A stretch of DNA of 64,000 bases from Cyclobacteriaceae bacterium (GCA_019638275.1 JAHBUC010000006.1:62001-126000); one strand, 5' to 3'. Shown: positions 50,801 through 59,118, counted from the first letter of the stretch. The notes: generated by a model not told the origin, from the letters alone. Translations and numbers: made by a program.

Positions 50801-51102
50801 AGGAAGGTTGGGAGGTGCGCACAGAGGTGCCGGTAATTTTACCGGGTGGAGAAGAGAGCCGCTTCGACAGGTTGTTGATTAAGGATAACAACGCAATCGT
50901 AATTGATTTCAAAACGGGTGCTCCTTCAAAAGCGGATCATTATCAGGTGTTGGCATATATGGATATTTTGAGAAATATGAATTTTACGGAAGTAGAAGGG
51001 TATGTGCTGTATGTGCGCACGGGTGAAGTGGTGGAGGTGAAAGCTGGGAAAGTGAAGACAGTTAAGAAGAAAGATGATAGTCAGTTGGAATTGGAGTTAT
51101 GA
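47866..51102 (+). CDS. UvrD/RecB-like helicase-nuclease (AddA-like)
   Basis: The 1078-residue protein has Walker A SSAGSGKT (Lys17), motif II IDEFQDTSNLQW, VGDVKQAIYRWRGG, motif IV-VI sequences including HKSKGLQFKYVIIP, and a C-terminal RecB-type nuclease core (ESRFDRLL, VIDFKTG). This is the superfamily-1A helicase of AddA/RecB type used for resection of double-strand breaks. The start is a GTG codon, since no ATG is present before the conserved LVIYRSSAGSGKT. It precedes the AddB-like gene across 143 bp with a repeat in the gap. The spacing means co-transcription but not overlap. Well conserved along its whole length, so it is very likely functional. Confidence 0.9.
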   Translation: MAEKPLVIYRSSAGSGKTRTLAKEYLKLALRHRSGYFRHILAVTFTNKATQEMKERIVRYLNDFIEGRENSLENELKRELNQSDVEFKENCNELRSLILHQYSQFSISTIDAFFQKVIRSFTREAGLSGDYRLEVENEAVLEEVVNSLIDDIGEDKDLKRWIVDFATKNLESDKPWDVRRGLIDFSKEILKEDFKAIEKEFNKKTCDKGFLKDLLAELGKTTNSFVNHIQTLARKGFDIISKHQFNKEDFRYGTGYTFFEKLSDIKRVSDFELPGVRVTRELQELKNWPQKQSLRLKEILAVAEAELLTLLQEILDYRERNFSRAISAEVVLQNFYAYGLLADISKKLQEYKSENNMMLLADAPQFLQELIGDSDAPFIYEKTGSFFKNYLIDEFQDTSNLQWRNFVPLINESLSSNNRNVIVGDVKQAIYRWRGGDLTLLQEKLEQQIGEDRVAHVNLSDNYRSAANIISFNNQLFKTASQFVSQETGTALAQSAYEDVDQQIKREHKGLVDIQFIENEKELKWKEQAKEQLVKTLEEWQEAGVKLKDIAILVRTNADGQELVAHLLKYKNSEEAKSTCKYDVISNESLRIDGAASVNLVLAAMRYLNNHLDVVARAELAYEFVRIHQSGMALSDVFSVTNEAVFESFLPQEFTQQKLSLRKLPLFEMTEMLIRIFRLSDQEKELAYLQAFQDIVLNFYSRERNDLQAFLEWWEENKDSDKTSVKTSGSIDAAEILTIHKSKGLQFKYVIIPFCSWQLDHQGYKQPNLWVQADTPMFKDAGYLSVKYGKTLTDTIFDSYYHQERTQVFLDNVNILYVALTRAELGMKIFAPSGKLARISDVSDLLQHCIITNSELTTNWDKASLRWKGGTLEPASVASDTNYEEITPIALKHYPVSRWRDKLVIRQAGKTYFDSDKEEKVKYGIHMHGVLSYIKTRSDVDVALQRAVQEGLLTTAEIEAVKVELDELFKAPLVSSWFEEGWEVRTEVPVILPGGEESRFDRLLIKDNNAIVIDFKTGAPSKADHYQVLAYMDILRNMNFTEVEGYVLYVRTGEVVEVKAGKVKTVKKKDDSQLELEL

Positions 51103-51229
51103 CCCCACCCCTGGCCCCTCCCCAAAGGGGAGAGGAGTTTTGAATGAGTGTATTAATTGAAGAAAATGATTGCAGCTGAAAAATATTTTTTAATTCCCCT
51201 CCCCGGACGAGGAGAGGTTAGGGGTGGGG
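51103..51229. repeat. Inverted C-rich/G-rich repeat pair between helicase and nuclease genes
   Basis: CCCCACCCCTGGCCCCTCCC begins at 51103 and is followed by AAAGGGGAGAGGAG, forming a local hairpin. An inverted copy, with CCCCTCCCCGGACGAGGAGAGG and ending GGGGTGGGG (51221-51229), lies about 80 bp on. The two copies can pair into a long stem. This matches a common intergenic repeat of Bacteroidota and other bacteria. It may attenuate transcription between the two genes. Confidence 0.7.
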
Positions 51230-51245
51230 TGAAAACTGAAACTAT

Positions 51246-54056
51246 ATGACACCCTTTCTCCTTGAAACCGCACAAAAAATAATCACCAGTCATTCCCGGC
51301 TGGAAGAGGTGACCCTTGTGTTTCCAAACCGAAGGGCAATTCTTTTTTTCAGAAAGCATGTGGGAACGCTCTTGAAAAAGCCTGCGTTTGCGCCAACCAT
51401 GTTGACTATTGAGGAGTACATTAAAAGCTATTCAACGTTGCAAGTTCCGGATAAGTTGGAATTGGTGCATCGGCTATACAAAGCCTATACTGAAACGGTG
51501 AAGTCAAAGGAGTCATTCGACCGCTTTTATTATTGGGGTGAAATGTTGCTGCGTGATTTTGAGGAGATTGATAAATACCTTGTCAATGCTGAAATGCTGT
51601 TTCGCCACCTTAGCCACCAAAAGGAACTGGATGCCAGCTTTGATTACCTGACCGATGAACAGAAAAAATTCCTGCTCGATTTCTGGGGGAATTTTGATCA
51701 ACACCAAACCGAGAACAGAAAAAAATTCCTGGATGTATGGAAACATCTTTATGATGTGTATGCCAATTATCGCGCACAGTTGTTAAAGGAAGAACTTGCA
51801 TTTGAAGGCATGGTGCACCGCGAGGTAGCGGAAAAAATTCTACAAGGGCAGACCTTGCGAACCGGACGTGAAGTGTTTATTGGTTTCAATGCGCTTACCA
51901 AAGCCGAGGAGGTGATTATCACACACGCTGTTGATGGCGGTGCTACGGTATATTGGGATGTAGATGAATACTATTTAAACAGTGCTGTGCAGGAAGCGGG
52001 AGATTTTTTTCGGGAATACCAGGAGAACAAGGTATTGGGTAAAACCTTTGAGGCTCAAGTGCCCGCTAATTTCCGTAAAGAGAAAAATATAAAACTATAT
52101 GGTGCGGCTCAGCCTGTTGGGCAAGCCAAGTTAATGGGGCAGGAGCTGAAGCGAAACATGGAAGCCGGTGCCTTGCCGGAAGAAACACTTATCGTGCTGC
52201 CGGATGAAAAACTGTTGTTACCTGCGCTACACAGTGTTTCCGATAACGTGGAGAAACTGAATGTTACCATGGGTTTCTCTCTTAGCGCTACACCCATCTT
52301 TAATTTTGTAGAGTTGTTGATCGAATTGCAGATCAGCCGTAAGGATGAATATTTTCACCACCGTCCGGTGTTGTCGCTGTTGAATCATCCGTTTACCGTT
52401 TCGGCCGATTCAAAAGTTGCGCAAAGCAAACGCAAAGAGATGCTAAAGCACAATTGGGTATCGGTGCCGAAAAATTTCCTGGCCTCTGAAACGGAGTTGC
52501 ATCGTGTGATGTTTGTGGTGGCCGATGTAAGCAACATCACACAGTACCTGAAAACGTGCCTGACTTTATTGGGTGGGTTAGATAGCCTGTATGCATTCGA
52601 CAAAGAATACATTTTTCAAATGCTTAAATGCCTGAACCGGATGGAGGAGGTATTGGGAAATCAGTATTCCGATCTGCGTTCGTTTCTTCGGTTTTTCAGG
52701 CAGTATGTTCGTACAGTGCGTATACCTTTCAGTGGCGAGCCGCTACAGGGGTTGCAGCTTATGGGTATGCTCGAAACCCGTAACCTCGATTTTAAAAATG
52801 TGTACATCCTCTCCTTAAATGAGGGGTCGTTGCCATCGGGTGGGAGCAAGGGCTCGTACATTCCTTATAACATCCGCAGGGCGTATACCTTGCCTACGCT
52901 GCAGCATCAGGATGCCATGTACGCCTATCTTTTCTACCGCGTCATTCAGCGTGCTGAAAATGTTTCCATTTTCTACAACACGGAAACCGATATTCTGGGC
53001 CAGGGTGAAATGAGCCGCTACCTGCAACAACTGATGTTTGAGAGCGGCAAGAAATTTCAGCACCATGCCTTGCACAATACCCTTGGGGTGAATGAGGTAA
53101 AACCCATTGTAATAAAAAAGGACAAAGCCGTACTGGAGGCTTTGGAAAAGTTGAGTGAACAGAGCGAGTATCGAAAGTTTAGTGGACTGTCGCCATCTGC
53201 GTTGAACGCTTACATTGAATGCAGGCTCAGGTTTTATTTCCGACATGTAGCGAAAATAAAAGAGGCCGATGAAATAGAAGAGGACATGGATGCGCGTGTG
53301 CTGGGGAATTTTGTGCACAACGTAATGGAAGCGTTTTATCAAAAGCTGGTGGAGCAAAAGGGATCAAAAATTATTGAAGCGCAGGATCTTGAAAAGAAGG
53401 AGAAACTGATTCAAACATTGCTCGATCAGGAGGTGATTAAAACCTACAACCTCAACCCCAACGAAACGGTGGCGTACGAAGGGCAGTTGATATTGGTGAG
53501 CGAAGTGGTGAAACGCTTTATTGATAAAATTCTGGAACACGACAAAAAGCATACGCCCTTTACGTTAGAAGGTGTGGAGCAAAACATGGAGTACACGCTT
53601 TCGATTAGTGCACCTGCAGGTAGTGTGTTGTTAGGTGGCAAGATTGACCGCGTTGACCGGAAGGAGGACCTATTGCGCATTGTGGATTACAAAACCGGCC
53701 GCGATAAACTTGATTTTGATTCCATCGCCTCCTTGTATGCGCGTGAAGGGAAGCGAAACAAGGCCGCCTTTCAAACCCTCATGTATGCCTGGTTGTATAC
53801 AAAAACAAAAAATACATCCGGTATGCGGGTAATACCCGGGCTGCTCAACAGCACAAACCTGTTTGATGATGACGCAGAATTTGGATTGAAGATGGCGATA
53901 GGCAAATTGCTTGATGTACAGACTGTTTTGCCCGAGTTTGAAGCAAGACTGCGTGAATTGCTGGAAGAACTCTTTAATCCGGAAACGGTATTTGACCAGA
54001 CGGAAGAAACGGACAGCTGTAAGTATTGCCCATACAAGCGGATATGCTATCGGTAA
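51246..54056 (+). CDS. PD-(D/E)XK nuclease-helicase-like protein (AddB-like)
   Basis: The 936-residue protein has an inactive helicase-like N-terminus (TLVFPNRRAILFFRKH) and a C-terminal RecB-like nuclease (GGKIDRVDR, IVDYKTGRDK). The iron-sulfur cluster cysteines of AddB are present: Cys659 in NAYIECRLRFYFRHVA, and Cys925, Cys928 and Cys934 in the last residues (CKYCPYKRIC). It is the second subunit of an AddAB-type double-strand-break processing enzyme with the upstream gene. Without Walker A in the N-terminus, the helicase activity comes from AddA. The order addA, addB is reversed relative to Bacillus. Confidence 0.88.
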   Translation: MTPFLLETAQKIITSHSRLEEVTLVFPNRRAILFFRKHVGTLLKKPAFAPTMLTIEEYIKSYSTLQVPDKLELVHRLYKAYTETVKSKESFDRFYYWGEMLLRDFEEIDKYLVNAEMLFRHLSHQKELDASFDYLTDEQKKFLLDFWGNFDQHQTENRKKFLDVWKHLYDVYANYRAQLLKEELAFEGMVHREVAEKILQGQTLRTGREVFIGFNALTKAEEVIITHAVDGGATVYWDVDEYYLNSAVQEAGDFFREYQENKVLGKTFEAQVPANFRKEKNIKLYGAAQPVGQAKLMGQELKRNMEAGALPEETLIVLPDEKLLLPALHSVSDNVEKLNVTMGFSLSATPIFNFVELLIELQISRKDEYFHHRPVLSLLNHPFTVSADSKVAQSKRKEMLKHNWVSVPKNFLASETELHRVMFVVADVSNITQYLKTCLTLLGGLDSLYAFDKEYIFQMLKCLNRMEEVLGNQYSDLRSFLRFFRQYVRTVRIPFSGEPLQGLQLMGMLETRNLDFKNVYILSLNEGSLPSGGSKGSYIPYNIRRAYTLPTLQHQDAMYAYLFYRVIQRAENVSIFYNTETDILGQGEMSRYLQQLMFESGKKFQHHALHNTLGVNEVKPIVIKKDKAVLEALEKLSEQSEYRKFSGLSPSALNAYIECRLRFYFRHVAKIKEADEIEEDMDARVLGNFVHNVMEAFYQKLVEQKGSKIIEAQDLEKKEKLIQTLLDQEVIKTYNLNPNETVAYEGQLILVSEVVKRFIDKILEHDKKHTPFTLEGVEQNMEYTLSISAPAGSVLLGGKIDRVDRKEDLLRIVDYKTGRDKLDFDSIASLYAREGKRNKAAFQTLMYAWLYTKTKNTSGMRVIPGLLNSTNLFDDDAEFGLKMAIGKLLDVQTVLPEFEARLRELLEELFNPETVFDQTEETDSCKYCPYKRICYR

Positions 54057-54100
54057 GGCTGTTCAATTTAGTAATCGAATAATTTTATTGCGTTAATTAG

Positions 54101-54271
54101 AAGGTGTGCCTGTGTGTCGTCATGTATAGTGCGTTTCATTGAACAGGCACAGTCGACTCGGTTGTAATTACTAATCTATCCAACAAGATGACGCTCCTAT
54201 GGAGCTGTCTTCATCTCACAACGCTGAGCCCTGTAAGGCTATGCTCAATACCTCATGTTAAAGGTGTGCCT
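54101..54271. repeat. Hairpin-rich block flanked by 11-bp direct repeats
   Basis: AAGGTGTGCCT occurs at 54101-54111 and again at 54261-54271 and brackets about 150 bp that hold three hairpins: GTGCCTGT/ACAGGCAC (54106-54113, 54143-54150), GCTCC-TAT-GGAGC (54193-54205) inside GATGA/TCATC, and TGAGC/GCTCA (54225-54229, 54243-54247). The direct repeats resemble a target-site duplication, so the block may be a miniature mobile element. It abuts the stop codon of the gene at 54270. Confidence 0.55.
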
Positions 54272-54575
54272 ATCTCCTGAACGATAGCTTCTTGATCATA
54301 TTCTCATTCAGGTTGCTGGCGTAAACACCGTAGGCGTCAACCAGCACACCTTTAATTCCCTCATCTGATGTAATGGCAAAAACAATACTGTTGTCATCCG
54401 TGCTCGACATGCCTTCAAACCGATAGAATTCATCTACCGTAAATTTTTCCGGACTGATTTGTAGGTGTACAGCCGGACATTCAATACACGTTGGCTTTAG
54501 ATTGAAATCATAGCTATAACCCCTGGCCTTCAAATCGTTTGTAGCTTCTGATAGACTTATATAATGTTTTTTCAT
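54270..54575 (-). CDS. Small conserved protein, annotated elsewhere as phosphoribosylpyrophosphate synthetase
   Basis: The 101-residue protein starts MKKHYISLSEATNDLKARGY and has IECPAVHLQISPEKFTVDEF and YRFEGMSSTDDNSIVFAI, then GIKGVLVDAYGVYASNL. Homologues of about 100 residues with the same blocks are common in Bacteroidota. Database names call them phosphoribosylpyrophosphate synthetase, but none of the PRPP-synthetase motifs are present, so the name is not supported. The fold is probably an alpha/beta two-layer domain. Start at 54575, since the longer reading frame has no protein-like start. It is 77 bp downstream of the DODA gene and may belong to the same transcript. Confidence 0.75.
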   Translation of the reverse strand: MKKHYISLSEATNDLKARGYSYDFNLKPTCIECPAVHLQISPEKFTVDEFYRFEGMSSTDDNSIVFAITSDEGIKGVLVDAYGVYASNLNENMIKKLSFRR

Positions 54576-54652
54576 GATTCTTTCTTTTAGAGTTATACAT
54601 TCGCCACTACTTGATGGCAGCAATTTACTTGTGCGCAGTCTGTGCTTTCCTT

Positions 54653-55540
54653 TTACTGCGTATCAATCTTTACCGAAGTCATGGTCAATGCGCCCGCCAC
54701 GGGTTTGTCATTAAACAAGCTCACGGTATCCCCTTTATCTTTTAGAGCCAGGGTGTACAGTAACGGCAGGTAATGCTCGGGTGATGGAACAGCCAGGCTA
54801 TAGGCTTTTCCATGCGATGTATAGTTGATGAGCGACTTGTGGTCATCATTCAAAATGAATTGCTTCATTTTATCACTTGCCTCAAGCGCCCAATCAAAAG
54901 CATACACCTTGTCGAGGTGTTTCCACGAAACTTCACGAAGGTTGTGTACCATGTTTCCGCTGCCAATAATCAGCACGCCTTTCTCACGCAACGAAGCAAG
55001 CTCCCCGGCAAGTTCATAGTGGTATTGCGGTGTTTGATAGTAATCCAGGCTTAGCTGAATAACCGGCACATCTGCATTGGGGTACAAATGCTTGATCACA
55101 CTCCAGGCACCGTGATCCAATCCCCACTTTTCATCCAGGTGTACTTCGGTCTTTTTAATAATGTCTTTGGTTTCACTCGCCAGTTCGGGGCTGCCCGGTG
55201 CCGGATACTGAACTTCAAACAATTCTTTTGGGAAGCCACCAAAGTCATGAATGGTAACAGGATTTTCCATAGCCGTAACATACGTGCCACGGGTTTCCCA
55301 ATGTGCCGACACACAAAGAATGGCTTGTGGTTTAGGTATTTCCTTCGCTACGTTTCTGAATCCGGTAACAAATTCATTTTCTTCAATGGCATTCATCGGA
55401 CTGCCATGCCCCAGAAACAGCACCGGCATTTTTTGCGTGCTGGTAAAGGGTTGTGTCATTTTATTTAAATCTTGTAATCGCATAGTTGATCCGGCTAATG
55501 GCAACAGTGCCAATGATTTTAAAAATGTTTTCCTATTCAT
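54653..55540 (-). CDS. ygiD: 4,5-DOPA-extradiol-dioxygenase-like protein (YgiD family)
   Basis: The 295-residue protein belongs to the class III extradiol dioxygenase (LigB-like) group: LFLGHGSPMNAIEEN with metal His45, LCVSAHWETRG, GLDHGAWSVIKHLYP, and VLIIGSGNMVHNL. It would open catechol rings using Fe(II) or Zn. An N-terminal extension of about 38 residues (NRKTFLKSLALLPLAGS) is absent from enterobacterial YgiD and looks like a Tat signal with RK in place of RR; this is unusual. The gene is 14 bp downstream of the LLM gene in a redox operon. Its substrate may be a small aromatic compound. Confidence 0.85.
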   Translation of the reverse strand: MNRKTFLKSLALLPLAGSTMRLQDLNKMTQPFTSTQKMPVLFLGHGSPMNAIEENEFVTGFRNVAKEIPKPQAILCVSAHWETRGTYVTAMENPVTIHDFGGFPKELFEVQYPAPGSPELASETKDIIKKTEVHLDEKWGLDHGAWSVIKHLYPNADVPVIQLSLDYYQTPQYHYELAGELASLREKGVLIIGSGNMVHNLREVSWKHLDKVYAFDWALEASDKMKQFILNDDHKSLINYTSHGKAYSLAVPSPEHYLPLLYTLALKDKGDTVSLFNDKPVAGALTMTSVKIDTQ

Positions 55541-55554
55541 ATCTCCGTATCTGA

Positions 55555-56616
55555 TTAAAGCACAGACTCGGAAGTTTTTACTTCACGCTTGGTTCCTAAC
55601 GCTTTTCGTACAGCAGGTGCAACCTGCGTTCCAAATAGTTCCATCGACTTCATAATTTTCTTATGGTCGGTTGTGCCTACACTCATTTGAGCGAGAAAGC
55701 GCGTATGATTGAATAACTCATGTTCGTAGAGAATTTTGTCAATCACCTGCTGAACACTTCCAACCATCAAATATCCTTTGGCCGATCGGTTAGCATCAAA
55801 CTGCTCGCGACTTAGCGGAGGCCATCCTCTCTCTTTGCCAATCTTGTTCATCATGGCAGCATACGTTGGGAAGTATTCATCACCCGCTTGCTGCGATGTT
55901 TCGGCAATATACACGTGTGTATTAATACCAAGCTTAGGCGAATCATTTCCAAACTGACTTGCTGTTTGCTTGTACAGGTCAACAAACGGAACAAAGCGTT
56001 CGGGCATACCTCCAATAATGGCAAGTGCCATCGGTAGCCTAAGTGTGGCTGCACGTACAGCAGACTCAGGTGTTCCGCCAACCGCTAACCAGATCGGAAG
56101 ATGCTCCTGATAGGGTCTCGGATAAACGCCCTGATTGTCAAGGGCTGGTCGTAATCCACCACTCCATGAAATCCTTTCGCCCCTGTTGATTTTTAAAAGT
56201 AAGTCAAGCTTCTCTTTAAACAATCTGTCGTAGTCCTTAAGATCATATCCAAACAATGGAAATGATTCAATGAATGAGCCACGTCCAGCCATGATTTCTG
56301 CACGACCACCGGATAGTTGATCAAGTGTTGCAAATTGCTGGTATACCCGAACAGGATCATCAGAGCTTAGTACGGTAACAGCACTGCTCAATTTAATATG
56401 TTTAGTCATGGAAGCTGCGGCACCGAGAACAACGGCTGGCGATGATACAGCATAATCAGCCCGATGATGTTCTCCCACACCAAACACATCAAGGCCCAAC
56501 TGGTCAGCAAGCTGCACTTCCTCCAACAAATCCCTGATGCGTTGATGCGTATGAATTGCTTTTCCAGCCAACCTGTAGGGCTGTACATCTGCAAACGTAT
56601 AAATGCCGAGTTCCAT
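55555..56616 (-). CDS. LLM-class flavin-dependent oxidoreductase
   Basis: The 353-residue protein has the bacterial luciferase-like TIM barrel: [40 protein letters not shown], and the [21 protein letters not shown] block. GVGEHH contains residues used for FMN or F420 binding, and [10 protein letters not shown] lines the phosphate pocket. Members are monooxygenases or reductases of small molecules. It is in an operon between the SDR (12 bp) and DODA genes (14 bp). The presumed FNR-like promoter lies in front of the SDR gene. Electron donor and substrate are not evident. Confidence 0.88.
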   Translation of the reverse strand: MELGIYTFADVQPYRLAGKAIHTHQRIRDLLEEVQLADQLGLDVFGVGEHHRADYAVSSPAVVLGAAASMTKHIKLSSAVTVLSSDDPVRVYQQFATLDQLSGGRAEIMAGRGSFIESFPLFGYDLKDYDRLFKEKLDLLLKINRGERISWSGGLRPALDNQGVYPRPYQEHLPIWLAVGGTPESAVRAATLRLPMALAIIGGMPERFVPFVDLYKQTASQFGNDSPKLGINTHVYIAETSQQAGDEYFPTYAAMMNKIGKERGWPPLSREQFDANRSAKGYLMVGSVQQVIDKILYEHELFNHTRFLAQMSVGTTDHKKIMKSMELFGTQVAPAVRKALGTKREVKTSESVL

Positions 56617-56628
56617 AACTAAATTTAA

Positions 56629-57417
56629 TTAAGCGTTACCATAAATGTTTGATTCGCCACCATCAATGGCAATAGTTTGGCCACTTACATATGAGGCCTC
56701 TTCACTCAATAGGAAGGTCACCACCTTCGCCACTTCGTGTGGTAATCCCAGGCGCTTGGTCGGGTTGCGTTGTGCGTAATCCGATTCCGCTTTTTTAGGA
56801 TCAGCCGGGTTTACCTGCTTGAATGCTTCGGCCACCATAGGTGTTAAAATAGCGCCCGGTGCAATGGCGTTTGTAGTGATGCCATCACGTCCATATTCCA
56901 ATGCAGCGTTTTTTGTCATACCCGAAACCGCATGCTTGCTCGCCACATAAGCAACCTGGTTTTGAACGCCACGTAGCCCACCAACAGAAGCTACGTTTAC
57001 TATGCGCCCGTACTTTTGTTTTTGCATCACGGGAATTACATAACGCATTCCATAATAAACGCCCATCAGGTTAATGTCAATCACTTTTTTGAATACATCA
57101 ATGTCGTACTCCGTAATTGGGGCCTGACGCCCTTCGATGCCCGCGTTGTTATAAAGTCCGTCAATTCTCCCAAAGGCTTTCACGGCTGCATCAACATATC
57201 GTTTTACATCTTCTTCTTTCGAGGCATCACCTACAACGGTAATGATCTTCACGTCCGGAAATTCCCTGGTAAGTTCTTGTTGTGCTGCCGTTAATGTTTG
57301 TTCGTTGAAATCAACCAACGTGAGGTGTGCACCCTGACGGGCTAATTCTTTTGCTGCGGCCAAACCGAGACCCATAGCGGCTCCGGTAATGATGATGGAT
57401 TTATTTTTTGTGCTCAT
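56629..57417 (-). CDS. Short-chain dehydrogenase/reductase
   Basis: The 262-residue classical SDR has the NAD(P)-binding motif TGAAMGLG (residues 11-18), the NNAG motif at 90-93, the catalytic Ser144 (NVASVGG), Tyr157 and Lys161 (YVASK), and the C-terminal SEEASYVSGQTIAIDGGES. LVDFNEQ after the second strand suggests NAD rather than NADP. It is the first gene of a three- or four-gene operon whose promoter region has a perfect FNR-like palindrome (57501-57518) 42 bp upstream of a TAGCTTTG box. The alcohol or ketone substrate is unknown. Confidence 0.92.
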   Translation of the reverse strand: MSTKNKSIIITGAAMGLGLAAAKELARQGAHLTLVDFNEQTLTAAQQELTREFPDVKIITVVGDASKEEDVKRYVDAAVKAFGRIDGLYNNAGIEGRQAPITEYDIDVFKKVIDINLMGVYYGMRYVIPVMQKQKYGRIVNVASVGGLRGVQNQVAYVASKHAVSGMTKNAALEYGRDGITTNAIAPGAILTPMVAEAFKQVNPADPKKAESDYAQRNPTKRLGLPHEVAKVVTFLLSEEASYVSGQTIAIDGGESNIYGNA

Positions 57418-57450
57418 AATTAAAAGGATTTATTTGTATTACTTACTATT

Positions 57451-57518
57451 CAAAGCTACCGGTTGTACTACTTTTTAGCATTGATATTGGATAAGAAAGA
57501 ACTTGATCCAGATCAAGT
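57451..57518 (-). promoter_or_regulatory. FNR/CRP-type site and -7 box of the redox operon
   Basis: ACTTGAT-CCAG-ATCAAGT (57501-57518), a perfect palindrome with the FNR core TTGAT-N4-ATCAA, lies 42 bp upstream of TAGCTTTG (57451-57458, read on the minus strand), a TAnnTTTG box. The centre of the site is about 61 bp from the expected transcription start, typical of class I activation. It drives the SDR-LLM-DODA operon; the regulator at 58319 is the likely binder. Confidence 0.75.
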
Positions 57519-57536
57519 AGCCATTTTCTCGTGTAC

Positions 57537-58202
57537 TTAGTTGTGAAGAATTTTCCACCCTGCTAGCCAATTGTAGTTGCTCTTCACAGCAAGCTGAATC
57601 AACATGAGCTGCATGCGTTCCAATGTGCGGCTTACGGTTAAGTCGCCAGCAATAATGGGATTGAAGCCGACAGTTCTTACAATTTCGGCAACCGTCTCAA
57701 CCGCATCGCCATTGTTACCGGCAATGAAAGCATCAGCTGTCTTGCCGTCAATTGTTGCGGTTTTAAAATTCGCAGCAAACGTTGTGTTGAATGTTTTCAC
57801 CACTTTCGATGTAGGTAAAAGCCTTTGCAGTTCTTCGGCAGCGCTGGTATCAGATGATGTCACCAGATCATTATAGGAACTGTTCAATGGATTGGAAATA
57901 CTGATAACGATTTTTCCTGTGGCCACTTCACGAATCTTATCTGCTACTTCCTGTTCGTGCTCATAGGGTGTTGCTATGATAATGATATCCGATTCCCATG
58001 AGGCTTCTTTTGCACAGCTGACCGCAAACACTTCCTGATGGTATGCTGTTTTTTCAATCTCTGTTTTCAGATCAACTAGTTTTTCCTGCTCATTCGACAT
58101 GAGCAGCAACCGGTAATTTTTACTTTTAGAAAGACTTTTAGCAATTGCGGAACCCATGTTTCCGGTTGCCCCAACAATTGCGATCGTTTTTATGGCTGCC
58201 AT
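57537..58202 (-). CDS. NADPH-dependent F420-reductase-like oxidoreductase
   Basis: The 221-residue protein has the Rossmann start AIKTIAIVGATGNMGSAIAK (GxxGxxG), the IIIATPYEHEQEVADKI segment and KVVKTFNTTFAANF. These match the NADP oxidoreductase, coenzyme F420-dependent type fold (NpdG-like). Bacteroidota lack F420, so another cofactor or substrate is likely. The start is chosen at 58202, because the upstream extension to 58289 has no conserved residues. The promoter upstream carries a second FNR-type palindrome with the same spacing to the -7 box as that of the SDR operon. Confidence 0.82.
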   Translation of the reverse strand: MAAIKTIAIVGATGNMGSAIAKSLSKSKNYRLLLMSNEQEKLVDLKTEIEKTAYHQEVFAVSCAKEASWESDIIIIATPYEHEQEVADKIREVATGKIVISISNPLNSSYNDLVTSSDTSAAEELQRLLPTSKVVKTFNTTFAANFKTATIDGKTADAFIAGNNGDAVETVAEIVRTVGFNPIIAGDLTVSRTLERMQLMLIQLAVKSNYNWLAGWKILHN

Positions 58203-58223
58203 AATTTGTTTTGTTTGATACAG

Positions 58224-58291
58224 CAAAACTAGTATGGCACCCCGCCCCCGACATTGATGTGAAATAAGAAAGCACTTGATGTAGATCAAGT
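58224..58291 (-). promoter_or_regulatory. FNR/CRP-type site and -7 box of the F420-reductase-like gene
   Basis: ACTTGAT-GTAG-ATCAAGT (58274-58291) lies 42 bp upstream of TAGTTTTG (58224-58231, minus strand). Both arms, the N4 spacing, the left flank ATAAGAAAG and the distance to the -7 box equal those of the site at 57501. The gene at 57537 is the target. The regulator gene 58319 ends 28 bp from the palindrome. Confidence 0.75.
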
Positions 58292-58318
58292 GCGCTGGAC
58301 TAAATTCAGTTGGTTGTA

Positions 58319-58900
58319 CTATTTTCGACTAGCTACCTGCTTTCTTATCCGGCTGAGTGTTTCGGGTGTAATGCCCAAATAGGAGGCAACATATTGTTGA
58401 GGCGCCCGGCTTATGATATCGGGGCAAACATCCATGAGTTTCAGGTATTTTTCTTCTGCGGAGAGGCTCATATAAGCAATTACCCTTCGTTGAAGCGCAA
58501 CAATGTTGTTTTGCATAAGTAGCCGGAAGTAACGTTCCAACGGAGGAAGTTGATCCATCATGTCGTCCATTGCTGGTTTGGTGAGGTTTAGTACTTCCGA
58601 ATCTTCCAATGCTTCAATGTTATAGAGCGCACTATCCCCGGAAAGAAAACTGCCTATATCCGAAATCCACCACCCCTCAACTGCAAACTGTACCACATGT
58701 TCGTTGCCGTCATCGTCAACGGTGAATGAGCGAAGCATGCCCCTTTCAATAAACGTGATGTATTGGCATACATCGCCTGCGTTTAGGATATACTGCTTTT
58801 TTCTGACCTTTTTGGGAATAAAAAATTCTTTGATTCTGGTCTCTTCAGCGGATGCGATGCGGATCTTTTCGCTAATACTCTTGAGTAACAGGTCATGCAT
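58319..58900 (-). CDS. Crp/Fnr-family transcriptional regulator
   Basis: The 193-residue protein has an N-terminal cyclic-nucleotide-binding-like beta roll (about 25-115; FIPKKVRKKQYILNAGDVCQ, YITFIERGMLRSFTVDDDGN), a long dimer helix and a C-terminal winged helix with QQYVASYLGITPETLSRIRK. No FNR cysteine cluster is visible, so oxygen sensing through iron-sulfur is unlikely. It lies next to two operons carrying identical TTGAT-N4-ATCAA sites, so it probably controls both. The start at 58900 gives the usual length and removes a 19-residue upstream extension. No such palindrome is seen in its own upstream region. Confidence 0.9.
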   Translation of the reverse strand: MHDLLLKSISEKIRIASAEETRIKEFFIPKKVRKKQYILNAGDVCQYITFIERGMLRSFTVDDDGNEHVVQFAVEGWWISDIGSFLSGDSALYNIEALEDSEVLNLTKPAMDDMMDQLPPLERYFRLLMQNNIVALQRRVIAYMSLSAEEKYLKLMDVCPDIISRAPQQYVASYLGITPETLSRIRKQVASRK

Positions 58901-59118
58901 ATTTATCCGGATTGCAGGTTGATTGAGGACGACTTGCATCCGTTTAAAGATAGTCAATTTTAGGTTTCGGGTTAGTTGTTTTATAGTGGAAGTACTATTC
59001 GTGTTTTCCGGAAGCAGGTAGCGAAAGTATTGCGCATCCTGCGATTTGTTGACAAGGTAGCTGCAAAAAATATTCCGGTTTGATTTTATATCTTTACTAA
59101 GCCCTAACCAAATATTAA

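Noticed and set aside
44559..54056. Known anti-phage island
   Set aside because: Patatin, WYL and AddAB-like genes are present, but no CBASS cyclase, Argonaute, restriction or toxin module that would define a known system is present.
54270..54575. True phosphoribosylpyrophosphate synthetase
   Set aside because: The protein is only about 100 residues and shows none of the PRPP-synthetase motifs; the database-style name is unsupported.
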